NCBI RefSeq assembly: GCF_014636315.1
Contig: NZ_BMED01000001.1
Span: forward strand, 811,941 to 875,940
Length of the DNA: 64,000 bases
Origin: Parundibacterium terreum
GTDB taxonomy: Bacteria > Pseudomonadota > Gammaproteobacteria > Burkholderiales > Burkholderiaceae_D
Direction: 5' to 3'
Part shown: in pieces, positions 1 to 9,302 of the stretch
Layout of the letters: every line of letters begins with the position of its first letter
Position numbering within the stretch: the stretch's first letter is position 1
Notes under the pieces: model-generated
What the model was told of the DNA's origin: nothing
The model's input: the letters and a program-made list of their open reading frames with translations, nothing else
Database searches by the model: none
Translations under genes and position numbers: made by a program

Positions 1-1
1 T

Positions 2-610
2 TTCCCGTATGAGAATGCACAATTCACCCGCACCAGGGGCGTGGACCTGGATGCACGCTGGACCCTGAACCTGAACAGCTACGGCAAGCTGACACTGGAA
101 CTGAATGAAACCCATCTGTTCAAGTACCAGCAAGGTGCAGCTGACGGCACTGTCTATGAACTGGCAGGCACCCACGGCCCATCCGGCGTTTCCGGCGACA
201 CCGGCAACCCAAGGGACCGCGCGCAATTTGTCGCCACCTGGGACAAGGGCCCGCTGACAGTGGCCGGCACGGTGAACTGGATCAGCAGCTTCAGCGTGAC
301 CGATCCTACTGTCGGCTCCAATACCTGCGAAGATGCAATCAACAACTCCTTCAGTGGCCCTGCTTTCTCCGGCGCCGTGCCTCCACAGTACTGCAGGATC
401 AGCAGCTTCACAACGCTGGACCTGTACGGTAGCTACAAGCTGGACAAGCACTGGACCCTGCACGCTTCCGTCCAGAACCTGCTGAACAAGGAACCACCGC
501 TGGACTTCCAGACCTATGGCGGCGCCGGCAATTCTTTCTATGATGCGGCGATGCATCAGGATGGCGCTGTTGGACGTTTCATCAACATCGGAGCCAGCTA
601 CAAGTTCTAA
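2..610 (+). CDS. TonB-dependent receptor, C-terminal part (partial)
   Basis: The frame is open to the left edge of the window, so the start lies outside and only about 202 C-terminal residues are present. They show alternating amphipathic strands, aromatic residues at strand ends, a conserved block near the end that includes SVQNLLNKEPPL, and a final YKF with a terminal Phe, as in outer-membrane beta-barrels of TonB-dependent receptors. The plug domain and TonB box are not visible, so the ligand (siderophore, cobalamin, sugar or other) cannot be assigned. A strong bidirectional hairpin follows. Confidence 0.85.
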   Translation, partial: FPYENAQFTRTRGVDLDARWTLNLNSYGKLTLELNETHLFKYQQGAADGTVYELAGTHGPSGVSGDTGNPRDRAQFVATWDKGPLTVAGTVNWISSFSVTDPTVGSNTCEDAINNSFSGPAFSGAVPPQYCRISSFTTLDLYGSYKLDKHWTLHASVQNLLNKEPPLDFQTYGGAGNSFYDAAMHQDGAVGRFINIGASYKF

Positions 611-663
611 GCCCGGAACTTTTGTGTCTGGAGCCGTCTTTGCGGCCCTTGGCGGCTCCACAT

Positions 664-713
664 AAAAATCCCTGGCAGTGCCGGACAACTTACCGGTGCT
701 GCCAGGGATTTTT
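664..713. terminator. Bidirectional intrinsic terminator between convergent genes
   Basis: A perfect 15-bp stem, AAAAATCCCTGGCAG pairing with CTGCCAGGGATTTTT, has A and T tracts at both ends and lies between the convergent receptor gene and DUF4407 gene. A second inverted repeat, TGGAGCCG (629-636) with CGGCTCCA (653-660), stands just before it. Confidence 0.85.
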
Positions 714-751
714 CTTTCTCGCCCGGTTTGTTCTTCCTGCAGCGAATCCAC

Positions 752-2248
752 TCAATGCTTGCCCAGCTTGATTCCCTTGTTCCTGACGAACTGGTCATTG
801 GAAAAATTTTCCAAATCCTGCAGCATACGGCGCATGACCGCATCCAGGCTGGCCCACGCATCAAAAGCTGCACCCCGCTTGTCCATATCCTGTATCCGCA
901 GCATCTGCTGCAGCGCTGCCTCGGCCAGTTCTGCCGGTAGCTTTATCTGCTCCTTGTACAAGCCAAGCTGTAAAGCCTGGCTTTCCATCTCTTGCCAGAC
1001 TCGCCCCTCATCTTGCTGCAACGCGGCTTGCGTTCCCCTGGCTTGCATCCTGGCCCGCAATCCTGCCGTCTGCAGCTCTGCCTGCCTCAGCTCCAGGTCC
1101 AGCTGTACCCGCTGCCTAAATAAACTTTCGTCAGAGCCCAGGCGATAGTCAAGGTCGGTCAGTGAACTCAGCTTGACGATCATCACGATCAGCTCTATCG
1201 ACAGGAACCACGCAAACCACCAAATGAATTGCACCCGGCGGCTCGCATCATGCTGCAGCATGTCCCACACCGCTTCAAAGTCGGCCGCAAAACCTGAGTT
1301 TGCAGCCTTCTCTATCCTGGCGGCCTGCTCACCCTCCAATATCCTCCCCCTGGCGCCTGCGGCCTCGACCCGGCTATCGATCTGCCGGTTTTCCAGAACG
1401 ATAGCCTGCCGTTCTACAGACTTTTCCGTTTTCCATGCCGCCAGCTTGTCTGCAATTTGCCTGTCGCGACTTCGGCAGACATTCTTTGCACTATCACGCT
1501 TTGCAGCGAGCGCGGCGATGCCTGCCTCAGCCTGGTTCAAGGCAGCAGCATCAGCAGCCACCCGTCTGGCGTCTTCAAGCTGACTCAGGCGAGCGGCAGT
1601 TTTCACCTCCGCCTCCCGCAACTGTACCCAGCACACGCGGGCCTGCTGCCGCAAAGCCGGCAGTTCCGGCGGATCACCTGCCAGCTCGGCTTCCGCCCTC
1701 TGCAATTTTTGCTCCGCTACCGAAGCCATCGCCTGCAAAGCCGGTACGCCGGCCGCCTGCTGCGAGGTCCGCACATTGTCGATCAGGCGCGCATGCGCTA
1801 TCTCCCCTGCCCTGACATCAATCTCAGCGCGGTTACTTTCCACAAAAAACGGATACACCATCGTCACCACCGACAGCATCGCAATCAGGCTGCGCCAGCC
1901 AAAACCAAACAGCTTTGCCCAAACCCGGGCATCCGGCGCCACCGACATCATGATCTGCCGCTCCAGCAGCCACTGAAAGCCACCCCAAAGCACACCGCCG
2001 ACTACAGCCCCAAGTGCTGAGATACCCGCCATCGTCCCCAGCATATGCGCCATGCCATAGCCCGAGAAGATCGCAAAGAAGATGACCAGCGCGCCTATCC
2101 CATAATATTTATGGCGCCCCCGGGCGAAGCGGTGATTCCCCTGCTCATCTTTTTCTTCCAGCGTGTCCAGGCTGATCGTGGCGGACAGGGCGAGGAATTT
2201 TTTGATGGAGGTTTTTAGGTTTGCCAAAAGAGTAATTGAGTTTGGCAT
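752..2248 (-). CDS. DUF4407 domain membrane protein
   Basis: A 498-aa protein matching the DUF4407 architecture. A short cytoplasmic N-terminus is followed by three hydrophobic segments (about residues 50-70, 72-95 and 112-132). A roughly 200-residue charged Ala/Glu/Arg-rich region predicted as coiled coil comes next, then a fourth transmembrane segment near 345-368 (contains WFAWFLSIELIVMIVK) and a second charged helical tail. The function of the family is unknown. The frame extends 16 codons further upstream, but ATG at 2248 has an AAGGA ribosome site and is preferred. It stands alone, converging on the receptor gene, with a repeat-rich gap upstream. Confidence 0.8.
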   Translation of the reverse strand: MPNSITLLANLKTSIKKFLALSATISLDTLEEKDEQGNHRFARGRHKYYGIGALVIFFAIFSGYGMAHMLGTMAGISALGAVVGGVLWGGFQWLLERQIMMSVAPDARVWAKLFGFGWRSLIAMLSVVTMVYPFFVESNRAEIDVRAGEIAHARLIDNVRTSQQAAGVPALQAMASVAEQKLQRAEAELAGDPPELPALRQQARVCWVQLREAEVKTAARLSQLEDARRVAADAAALNQAEAGIAALAAKRDSAKNVCRSRDRQIADKLAAWKTEKSVERQAIVLENRQIDSRVEAAGARGRILEGEQAARIEKAANSGFAADFEAVWDMLQHDASRRVQFIWWFAWFLSIELIVMIVKLSSLTDLDYRLGSDESLFRQRVQLDLELRQAELQTAGLRARMQARGTQAALQQDEGRVWQEMESQALQLGLYKEQIKLPAELAEAALQQMLRIQDMDKRGAAFDAWASLDAVMRRMLQDLENFSNDQFVRNKGIKLGKH

Positions 2249-2368
2249 GATGATTCCTTTTAATTTGGGCAGAATTATCCAACCCTTAAGCAACAACTCT
2301 GATCTCGCGCCAAGCCAGCATAAATTTGAAAACTGAGTTCACCCTAAAGTGCGGCACCCTGGTTGCTG

Positions 2369-2610
2369 CTTTTGATCTGACTTTTGATCTGGCTTTTGAC
2401 TTTCAACCGCTCGGAGCCTCGCCGATTGTGCGGCACAGAAAATGGATCAGAAACAGGTGTGTTTGAGCGCAGCGAGTTTCGCCTGTTTCCCATTTTTTGT
2501 GCCGCACAATCGGGCACCCCGAAGGGGCGAGGCTTGCGGTCGCCTTTCTTTGCTTACTTTCTTTGGCGAAGCAAAGAAAGTAAGTAGCCGCCGGGCTACC
2601 CCCGGCCAGC
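2369..2610. repeat. Intergenic hairpin repeat element
   Basis: The 400-bp gap between the DUF4407 and LytTR genes holds nested repeats. Two copies plus a partial third of the 12-mer CTTTTGATCTGR run 2369-2400. A long inverted repeat has a 24-nt arm starting CCGATTGTGCGGCACA at 2422, pairing with an arm ending at 2513 (one mismatch). Inside it, GAAACAGG pairs with CCTGTTTC. A perfect 13-bp hairpin CTTACTTTCTTTG/CAAAGAAAGTAAG lies at 2553-2584. It resembles intergenic hairpin elements scattered through Burkholderiales and Xanthomonadales genomes (from memory). Open frames across it look spurious. Confidence 0.7.
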
Positions 2611-2654
2611 AATCGCAAATAAATGCAAAAGCTATTAGCTACCGCGCAAAAACC

Positions 2655-3425
2655 TCACATATTCCGAAACAACACCATGAACGGCTGACTAACGCTCAAA
2701 GTCTCAGGCCGAGACTTCAACCTGACCATCCCTTTTCCTGCATTGTCACGGGTAATAGAAGCAATATGCTTTACATTAACGATGGTCGCGCGGTGTATCT
2801 GCTTGAAGATATTCGTATCCAGCAGGTCCAGCAGTTCACGGATAGGCTTGCGCAGTATGGCCTCGCCCTCGGCAGTCATTACGATCGTGTATTTATTGTC
2901 CGACTGGAAGTAGGCAATGTCATCCACCATGATCAACTTGGTTTCGGTGCCGGAGCTGGCGGTAATCCAGACCAGCGGCTCGGCAGCGTTAGACTTAGGC
3001 AGGCTCGCTCCCAGTTGTTTCACCAGCTCTGCCAGTGCCGAGGCTTCATTGCGCCCTGCGCCATTTCTTTTCTGCAGCCGCTGTACCGTAGCCGCGAGGC
3101 GATCTTTTTCTATCGGCTTCAGCAGATAGTCCACTGCCCCCTTGTCGAATGCATCTATTGCATACTGGTTGTAGGCGGTCACGAAGACGATCTGCGTATG
3201 CGGGCTGGCTACGGCCATCGCGGTGGCAACTTCCAGCCCGGAAAGGCCGGGCATGCGGATGTCCAGGAAAACCACGTCCGGCTGGTGCTGCGCTATGGCT
3301 TCCAGCGCGGCACCGCCGTCATCGCAGGCTGCTACCACATTCAGATCGGGCCAGACTTCTTCCAGCAATTTCAGCAGCGAATCGCGCAGCAACGCTTCAT
3401 CTTCAGCAACAACACACTTAAGCAT
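2655..3425 (-). CDS. LytTR-family response regulator
   Basis: A 256-aa response regulator. The receiver domain (about residues 1-120) has an acidic start (AEDEALL), the phosphoacceptor Asp in VVFLDIRMPGLSG and the conserved Lys in LLKPIEKDR. A C-terminal LytTR DNA-binding domain (about 150-256) contains IAYFQSDNKYT and IHRATIVN. The start at 3425 overlaps the last codons of the kinase gene by 8 bp (ATGCTTAA), so the two are translationally coupled and almost certainly partners. Longer frames upstream of 3425 lie wholly inside the kinase gene. The target genes are unknown. Confidence 0.9.
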   Translation of the reverse strand: MLKCVVAEDEALLRDSLLKLLEEVWPDLNVVAACDDGGAALEAIAQHQPDVVFLDIRMPGLSGLEVATAMAVASPHTQIVFVTAYNQYAIDAFDKGAVDYLLKPIEKDRLAATVQRLQKRNGAGRNEASALAELVKQLGASLPKSNAAEPLVWITASSGTETKLIMVDDIAYFQSDNKYTIVMTAEGEAILRKPIRELLDLLDTNIFKQIHRATIVNVKHIASITRDNAGKGMVRLKSRPETLSVSQPFMVLFRNM

Positions 3426-4677
3426 GTCCGCCTCCGGCAGTGTAAGAGGCAGGAACCATGATGGTGGCCGCCACGCCATTCGGGAAATTGGCGACGATGG
3501 AGAACGATGCTGCAGCACCATAAGCCAGACGCAGGCGCTCTTTGACATTGCGCAGGCCTATGCCGGTGCCGCCGCCTTCTGCACTAAAGCCGCGCCCATC
3601 ATCGGCAACCGTCACCGATACGGCGTTTTCGACGGTGCGCGCCAGTATCCAGATCGTGCCGCCACCGGTCTTTGGCTCCAGCCCGTGCTTGATCGCATTT
3701 TCCACCAGCGTCTGCAGCATCATCGTCGGGAAAGGCACGAACTTCAGCGCCTCCGGGATATCAATCTGTAATTGCAGGCGGGAACCCATGCGTATCGTCA
3801 GGATATCCAGGTAAGCCTTGGCGCGCTCCAGTTCCTCACCGATGGTCGATAGCGAATCCTCAGTGCGCGGCAGCGAATGGCGCAGATAAGTGATCAGGTT
3901 GCCCAGCATCTCATCGGCCCGCGCCGGATCGGTGCGTGTCAGCACCTGGGCGCTGGCCAGGGTGTTGTACAGGAAATGCGGTTCTACTTGCGCATGCAAC
4001 AGGCTGAGCTTGGCAACCGTCAATTCTTTTTCAGTGACTGTCTGCTTGGCGCTGGCTTGCTCGCTGCGGCGGCGCTCGGCAACGCGGCGGGTGATTGCAC
4101 GCCCCAGGGCTGCTGCGTTCTCAAGATTGATGCCGTCGTCCATCAGGAACCAGTCTGTCCAGGCAGCCCGTTCCGGCTCGCAGATCAGCGTGACGCTACT
4201 GCTGGATTCGCCCGGCATGATGGTCGCCAGTATCTGGTTGCGCCGGGTGCCGAACCAGCGGGCAAACACCAGGCCGGCAGGAAAGGACGTATTGTAGGGG
4301 TTGATGCGCTTGAGCTTGGCACGCACCTGCAGGCTGTCGCGCGCACTCTCCACAAACTCCGATCCGGGCAGCTCGCGTATGGCGGCATCAATCATGTCGA
4401 ATACCTCCCCGGAATCGAAGGGGATTTCTATCTGGCGGCGCTGGCGGTTCGCCAGCGTGCTGGAATTGACCTGATCCGCTATCAGCCTTACCCTGCGCAA
4501 ATGGGAAAAGGCGCTGCTGATGACGGTAACGGCCAGCAGCAAGGCAATGAACAAGAGCCCTCCCTCTGCATGCGCAGCATGGGAGAAGACGACGTTCATC
4601 ATGAAGATCACAAAAATGAGATAAGCGACCGCCCAGGCAAACATGGAACGGACAATGAAAAAGAAGCTCGTCATCAT
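3418..4677 (-). CDS. LytS-type sensor histidine kinase
   Basis: A 419-aa membrane kinase of the His_kinase (PF06580) class. Two hydrophobic segments lie in residues 5-60. A region of about 150 residues without a recognised sensor fold follows. The H-box is HAQVEPHFLYNTLASAQ with the phosphoacceptor His, then an HATPase domain with TLVENAIKHG and the glycine-rich GRGFSAEGGGTGIGLRNV. It lacks the multi-pass 5TM sensor of classical LytS, so the signal is probably read by the two-helix membrane anchor or the adjoining cytoplasmic domain. It is co-transcribed with the LytTR regulator it overlaps. Confidence 0.9.
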   Translation of the reverse strand: MMTSFFFIVRSMFAWAVAYLIFVIFMMNVVFSHAAHAEGGLLFIALLLAVTVISSAFSHLRRVRLIADQVNSSTLANRQRRQIEIPFDSGEVFDMIDAAIRELPGSEFVESARDSLQVRAKLKRINPYNTSFPAGLVFARWFGTRRNQILATIMPGESSSSVTLICEPERAAWTDWFLMDDGINLENAAALGRAITRRVAERRRSEQASAKQTVTEKELTVAKLSLLHAQVEPHFLYNTLASAQVLTRTDPARADEMLGNLITYLRHSLPRTEDSLSTIGEELERAKAYLDILTIRMGSRLQLQIDIPEALKFVPFPTMMLQTLVENAIKHGLEPKTGGGTIWILARTVENAVSVTVADDGRGFSAEGGGTGIGLRNVKERLRLAYGAAASFSIVANFPNGVAATIMVPASYTAGGGHA

Positions 4678-4789
4678 GGACTTTCCGGTGTAGTGGTATT
4701 GCTGCGAAGAATAACAGCCAGCGAGAATATCGCCGCATGATATCCGACGAAACCGAAAAACGACAGACGAATCGGGAAAAACGGGGAGT

Positions 4790-4814
4790 AAAAACGGCCG
4801 GAACTGCCGTTTTT
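4790..4814 (-). terminator. Intrinsic terminator after the TauE/SafE gene
   Basis: A perfect 9-bp stem AAAAACGGC-N7-GCCGTTTTT lies directly downstream of the exporter gene. It gives a U-tract on the minus-strand transcript and separates that unit from the kinase/LytTR operon. Confidence 0.7.
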
Positions 4815-4841
4815 CAGGGGAAAAGGCTCTACTTCTATGCT

Positions 4842-5615
4842 TTACTTCTGCATCAGCATCGTCACGGCGGTTCCCACCAATACCGCGCAGAACAGTATCC
4901 GCAGCCTTAAAGGAGAAAACCTGTGCGCCAGCGCTACGCCCCAGGAAACGCTGGCAATGCCGCCTACGGCCAGCGGGATACCGGTGATCCAGCTCACATG
5001 CCCTGCGTGCGCATAGGTAAACAAGGCGACCAGGGAACCCGGTATCACCAGAGCCAGCGCCATTGCCTGCGCCTGCATCTGCGTGGTGCCGAAAAAGCTC
5101 ACCAATGCCGGCACCGCCACCAGGCCGCCGCCAACGGTAAACAAACCGGACATCGCCCCGCTGAGCACGCCCACGATGGGAATAAATTTATTGGAAACCG
5201 AAGCTTTGGGGGCATGCGCATCCGAACTGCCGGAGCGTGTGCGCAGTTGCCATAAAAAGTAGACGGCCAGTACGATCAGAAAGATCGCAAATGCAAACTT
5301 CAGGCTCTCTGCCGCCACCAGGGACGCAAAATGCGCTGAAATAAACGAGGTAATGATGGTTGCTATCGCTAGTCCGCCCGTAGCACCCATATCGATCTGG
5401 TTGCGCTGGCGGTAGCGAATGAAGCCTATCAGCACGTTCGGCGTGATCATCACCAGCGCAGTACCTTGCGCCAGATGCTGGTCCATGCCGTAAAGAAAGC
5501 TGAGTACCGGAATCGCAATCAGCCCGCCGCCTATGCCCAGCATGCCTCCCACTGCCCCCAGGCCCACGCCGAGTATCAGGTTAAGCAGGATGGTCAGGGC
5601 GAGATGGGTGGTCAT
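4842..5615 (-). CDS. TauE/SafE family membrane transporter
   Basis: A 257-aa hydrophobic protein with about eight membrane segments. It shows the two glycine-rich internal-repeat signatures of the TauE/SafE (PF01925) family, GGMLGIGGGLIAIPVL near residue 23 and GLFTVGGGLVAVPALV near 160. Members export or import sulfite, sulfoacetate and other small organic anions; the substrate cannot be read from sequence. It follows the 2-hydroxycarboxylate transporter gene by 105 bp on the same strand and may be the last gene of that unit. Confidence 0.9.
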   Translation of the reverse strand: MTTHLALTILLNLILGVGLGAVGGMLGIGGGLIAIPVLSFLYGMDQHLAQGTALVMITPNVLIGFIRYRQRNQIDMGATGGLAIATIITSFISAHFASLVAAESLKFAFAIFLIVLAVYFLWQLRTRSGSSDAHAPKASVSNKFIPIVGVLSGAMSGLFTVGGGLVAVPALVSFFGTTQMQAQAMALALVIPGSLVALFTYAHAGHVSWITGIPLAVGGIASVSWGVALAHRFSPLRLRILFCAVLVGTAVTMLMQK

Positions 5616-5720
5616 GGAGAAGCAAGCTCAAAAGCAAAATGGCAAGGCTGCCGGATAAAAGGATATGCGCCGGTGCAGAATTCCGCTCCCGGCGCATACA
5701 GTCCCTAGGATACCGCAAAC

Positions 5721-7043
5721 TCAGTGAAATATCTTCATCAGGATGGTTGCAAAAACGATCATCGCTGCCCCACCGATGCGGGTGGATATCTGCGCAAACG
5801 GCATCAGGCCCATGCGGTTGGATGCAGTCAGGATAGCCACGTCGCCGGTGCCGCCCAGCCCGCTGTGGCAAGCAGTCACAATGGCCGACTCTACCGGATA
5901 CATCTTCAGCCAGCTACCGGCAAAAAATCCTGCGGCCACCATGGCAGCGACAGTAGCCGCGCAAATGGCGAAGTAACCGAGTGTAAAGGCCTTGACCAAT
6001 TCATTCCAGGAGCCGAACAAGGTCCCCAGCCCGACCAGGATGGCAAAGGTCAGGTTGACCGACATGAAGCGGTACATCTGGTAGGCGCCCAGCTCCATCC
6101 TTGAAGGAATGATCTTGCTGACCTTCAGCAAGGCCGCCGTGATGATCATCAGGATGGGGCCAGGAATGCCGGTGTAAGGCGCCAGCAGCGATCCGAGGAT
6201 GAAGAACGCGCAGCCTATCAGCAAGCCCGCACCCAGCAAGCCCAAATCCAGCGGCGCCGTGGTGCCTTGCTCCCTCAGCAATTCCCTGTCTTCACCGGAC
6301 TTGATCAGGATGCCGTCGCCGGTCAAGTGTTTATGCGTCTCGCCTATGCGTTTGAGCATACCGCTGGCGAGTATTGCGATCACATTCCCCAGCAGCGCTG
6401 CAGGTACCAGCGTGGCGATCAATTCTGCCTGCGGCTTGCCGATGATTTCAGAATAGGCAATCGACAAAGGAAGAATGCCCTCGCCTATGCCGCCGCCAAG
6501 GATAGGCATGACGATAAAGAAAAAAGTGTGCATAGGGTCATAGCCGAAGAACAGCCCTACCGAAACACCGGCAGCGATCGCAGCGACCGTGCCTATCAGC
6601 AGCGGAATGAACATGCGCATGAAGCCTTGCACCAGTATCTTGTGGTTCATTCCCAGGATGCTGCCGGCCACCAGGCAAGCAATATAGAGGTATTGCAGGT
6701 TGGCCGTCTTCATCGTGGTGGTGATGGCTTTCAGCATCTCCGGGTCCATCAGCTTATAGCCGACCAGAGCAGACGGCACGAACATGCAAAGTATCGCAGC
6801 ACCGCCTATATGCTTGAATACCGGCAGCCTGTTGCCCAGCTCACCCAGCAGGAAGCCGGCCAGCATCAGCACGGCAAAGCCGCCTATCATGTCGTTCGGC
6901 AGCCGCTTGTTCAGCGCGGCGATAATCGTTACAGCGGCGATGGCTACGTATACCGGCAGGGGCAACGGCCCGATTTTGTAGTCGCAGATTTTGCCCCAGA
7001 CACCGCCACGGCTTGCGGGGATGTCGCTCATGCTTGCTTCCAT
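5721..7043 (-). CDS. 2-hydroxycarboxylate transporter (CitS/MaeN-like, 2HCT family)
   Basis: A 440-aa integral membrane protein with 11-12 hydrophobic segments, close to the usual 2HCT length. The two re-entrant-loop signatures are visible: GGGIGEGILP in the middle and SGLGGTGDVAILTASNRM near the C-terminus. The family carries citrate, malate, lactate or related 2-hydroxy acids by cation symport or exchange. ATG at 7043 has AAGGAGAC eight bases upstream. It lies 152 bp behind leuD on the same strand, suggesting that it imports the substrate processed by the LeuCD-like hydro-lyase. Confidence 0.9.
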   Translation of the reverse strand: MEASMSDIPASRGGVWGKICDYKIGPLPLPVYVAIAAVTIIAALNKRLPNDMIGGFAVLMLAGFLLGELGNRLPVFKHIGGAAILCMFVPSALVGYKLMDPEMLKAITTTMKTANLQYLYIACLVAGSILGMNHKILVQGFMRMFIPLLIGTVAAIAAGVSVGLFFGYDPMHTFFFIVMPILGGGIGEGILPLSIAYSEIIGKPQAELIATLVPAALLGNVIAILASGMLKRIGETHKHLTGDGILIKSGEDRELLREQGTTAPLDLGLLGAGLLIGCAFFILGSLLAPYTGIPGPILMIITAALLKVSKIIPSRMELGAYQMYRFMSVNLTFAILVGLGTLFGSWNELVKAFTLGYFAICAATVAAMVAAGFFAGSWLKMYPVESAIVTACHSGLGGTGDVAILTASNRMGLMPFAQISTRIGGAAMIVFATILMKIFH

Positions 7044-7195
7044 TTTTGTCTCCTTAGGTCTGTCAGTGGCCGGACTTTTTTATCGCTGACGCAAGCCAGA
7101 GGCAATGCGGCGACCGTCCTTGCAGGGCCGTTTATTTCTTGCAATTGGGATATTCATCGGCACGATCATGACGATATTCCCGATCCGTACATGCT

Positions 7196-7870
7196 TTATT
7201 TTGTGAGACCCAGCCTGTCGCCGGTTTTCCGCGCCACGGCTTTCAGCCATGGGCGCTGCTGCCAGTAATTCTCAGTGAACGCCCGGACCTCATCGACGTG
7301 CGCCAGCGTTGCGCCTATGATGTCCAGCCCTTCCAGGAACATATGCCGGTGCCGCCCGCTCATGGAAAATTGCGCTGTACAGCTATGGCTATGCACCGTC
7401 ATACTTTGCACGTCCACGCTGATGCGGTTGGTGCGCGGATCGGACAGATCCGTCAGGATGCGTTGTACATCGGCCTCATCCAGCATCACCAGCAGCAGGC
7501 GGTTGTTCATCGCATTGCTATAAAAAATTTCTCCAAAGCTCGATGCAATCACTACCTGTATACCGTACTGCTGTAAGCCCCATACCGCATGCTCGCGGCT
7601 GGAACCACAACCAAAGTTAGGTCCGCCGACCAGTATCTTCGCCTGCGCATACGCAGGCTGGTTCAGAATAAAGTCATCTCGCTGCTGCCCCTGCGCATCA
7701 AAGCGCAAGTCATACAGCAAGCCCTTGTCCAGCCCGGCCTTGTTGATGATGCGCAGAAATTGCTTGGGCATGATCTGGTCGGTATCCAGATTGGAAATAG
7801 GCAAAGGAGCACCCACGCCTTCGATCAGCAGATTCTGCATATTCGTCTTGTTCAATTTAGTATCAGACAT
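7196..7870 (-). CDS. leuD: Isopropylmalate isomerase-family small subunit (LeuD-like)
   Basis: A 224-aa protein of normal LeuD length. It has the swivel-domain signatures ISNLDTDQIMPKQFL and GGPNFGCGSSREHAVWGL and an FGEIFYSNAMNNRLL block. With LeuC it forms a 4Fe-4S hydro-lyase that isomerises or hydrates a small organic acid. It overlaps leuC by 8 bp. LeuB and Asd, the usual neighbours of biosynthetic leuCD in Burkholderiales, are absent. A hydroxy-acid transporter and a LysR gene are present instead, so a catabolic role (for example citramalate, maleate or malate interconversion) is as likely as leucine synthesis. Confidence 0.88.
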   Translation of the reverse strand: MSDTKLNKTNMQNLLIEGVGAPLPISNLDTDQIMPKQFLRIINKAGLDKGLLYDLRFDAQGQQRDDFILNQPAYAQAKILVGGPNFGCGSSREHAVWGLQQYGIQVVIASSFGEIFYSNAMNNRLLLVMLDEADVQRILTDLSDPRTNRISVDVQSMTVHSHSCTAQFSMSGRHRHMFLEGLDIIGATLAHVDEVRAFTENYWQQRPWLKAVARKTGDRLGLTK

Positions 7871-9278
7871 TGGCGGCCCCCAGTTGTCTTACATCGGTGA
7901 TATAGCCGGTGATTGCAGCGGCAGCGGCCATGGCTGGGCTCATCAGGTGCGTGATGCCGCCGCGGCCCTGGCGGCCTTCGAAATTGCGGTTGGTTGTGGA
8001 TGCGCAGCGTTCGCCGGGTGATAGCAAATCATCATTCATGGCCAGGCACATGGAGCAGCCGGGCCGGCGCCATTCAAAGCCGCTGTCGATCAGCAAGGCG
8101 GCGATACCCTCCTGCTCTGCCTGCATGCGTACCGCGCCGGAGCCCGGCACCACCATCGCCCGCACGGAAGCGGCGACTTTGCGCCCCTTCACAATTGCAG
8201 CCACCTGCCGCAAATCTTCAATCCGAGCATTGGTACATGAGCCGATGAACACGCGCTGTACAGCAATGCCCTCCATGGGCATGCCCTGCTCCAGACCTGT
8301 GTAGCGCAGGGCCTGCTCCAGTGCAGCATGGTCGTTCACGTCTGTGACCGATGCACCTAAAGGCACGGTACCGGTAACGGCGACCGCCTGGTCCGGGCTG
8401 GTGCCCCAGGTGACAAAGGGTGCGACCTCGGTTGCATCAAAGCTGTATTCCAGATCAAAGCGTGCGCCTTGGTCGCTGTGCAGCGTAGCCCAGTCCGCCA
8501 GCGCCAGAGCCATCATCTCCCCGGCAATATCCGGCGCGCGCTCAAGCACATAAGATATGGTTTTTGTATCCGGCGCAATCAAGGCTCCGCGCGCGCCAGC
8601 TTCCACTGCCATATTGCACAGGGTCATCCGCGCTTCTATCGACAGTGCCTCGATGGCGCTGCCGCAGAATTCCACTGCATAACCGCGCGCACCCTGCGCA
8701 CCGATGCGGCTGATCACATACATGATCAAGTCCTTGGAGGTAGTGCCTGCCGGCAGCGTGCCGTTGATGGTAATGCGCATGTCCTGCGCCACGCGGTACA
8801 CCAGGGTCTGGGTGGCCAGTACATGCTCCACCTCGGAGGTGCCTATGCCGAAACCCAATGCGCCCAGTGCACCATAGGTTGTAGTGTGGCTGTCGCCGCA
8901 CAGCACCACCATGCCCGGCCGTATCATGCCGTGTTCGGGCGCGATCACATGTTCTATGCCCTGCAGCGCGTCATTGGTATCAAATAGAGTAATGCCATGC
9001 TCGGCGCAGTTTTTGGCCAGATTGCTGGCCTGGATTGCCGATTGCGGCTCCTGGATGACGCGGAAGCTGACCGGATGCGTGGGAATGATGTGGTCAACCA
9101 CTGCCATCTGCTGTGCAGGCACCGCAACGGAGCGCTGCTGCTCCTTCAGCCCGGCAAATGCCTGCGGGCTGGTGTATTCGTTCATGATATGCAGATCGGC
9201 ATACAGCAATACGTTCTGCGCATCCAGGCGCATCACTGTATGTGTAGCAACCAGCTTTTGGTAGAGGGTATGCTCCAT
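7863..9278 (-). CDS. leuC: Isopropylmalate isomerase-family large subunit (LeuC-like)
   Basis: A 471-aa aconitase-superfamily protein. The three cluster-ligand cysteines are recognisable in FIGSCTNARIEDL and RRPGCSMCLAMN. LCGDSHTTTYGALGALGFGIG and NRNFEGRQGRGG are also typical of LeuC. ATG at 9278 is preceded by GGAG at 5-bp spacing. It is the first gene of a minus-strand unit leuC-leuD-2HCT transporter, divergent from a LysR gene whose probable binding palindromes lie in the shared upstream region. The fold and cofactor are clear; the true substrate is open because paralogues act on maleate, citraconate and (R)-2-methylmalate. Confidence 0.9.
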   Translation of the reverse strand: MEHTLYQKLVATHTVMRLDAQNVLLYADLHIMNEYTSPQAFAGLKEQQRSVAVPAQQMAVVDHIIPTHPVSFRVIQEPQSAIQASNLAKNCAEHGITLFDTNDALQGIEHVIAPEHGMIRPGMVVLCGDSHTTTYGALGALGFGIGTSEVEHVLATQTLVYRVAQDMRITINGTLPAGTTSKDLIMYVISRIGAQGARGYAVEFCGSAIEALSIEARMTLCNMAVEAGARGALIAPDTKTISYVLERAPDIAGEMMALALADWATLHSDQGARFDLEYSFDATEVAPFVTWGTSPDQAVAVTGTVPLGASVTDVNDHAALEQALRYTGLEQGMPMEGIAVQRVFIGSCTNARIEDLRQVAAIVKGRKVAASVRAMVVPGSGAVRMQAEQEGIAALLIDSGFEWRRPGCSMCLAMNDDLLSPGERCASTTNRNFEGRQGRGGITHLMSPAMAAAAAITGYITDVRQLGAANV

Positions 9279-9302
9279 GTCTTCTCCATTTTATAAACGG
9301 CA

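Noticed and set aside
2442..3461. A long plus-strand open frame of 339 codons over the repeat and LytTR gene
   Set aside because: It covers the hairpin repeat and runs antisense to a clear LytTR gene; its product has no domain character.
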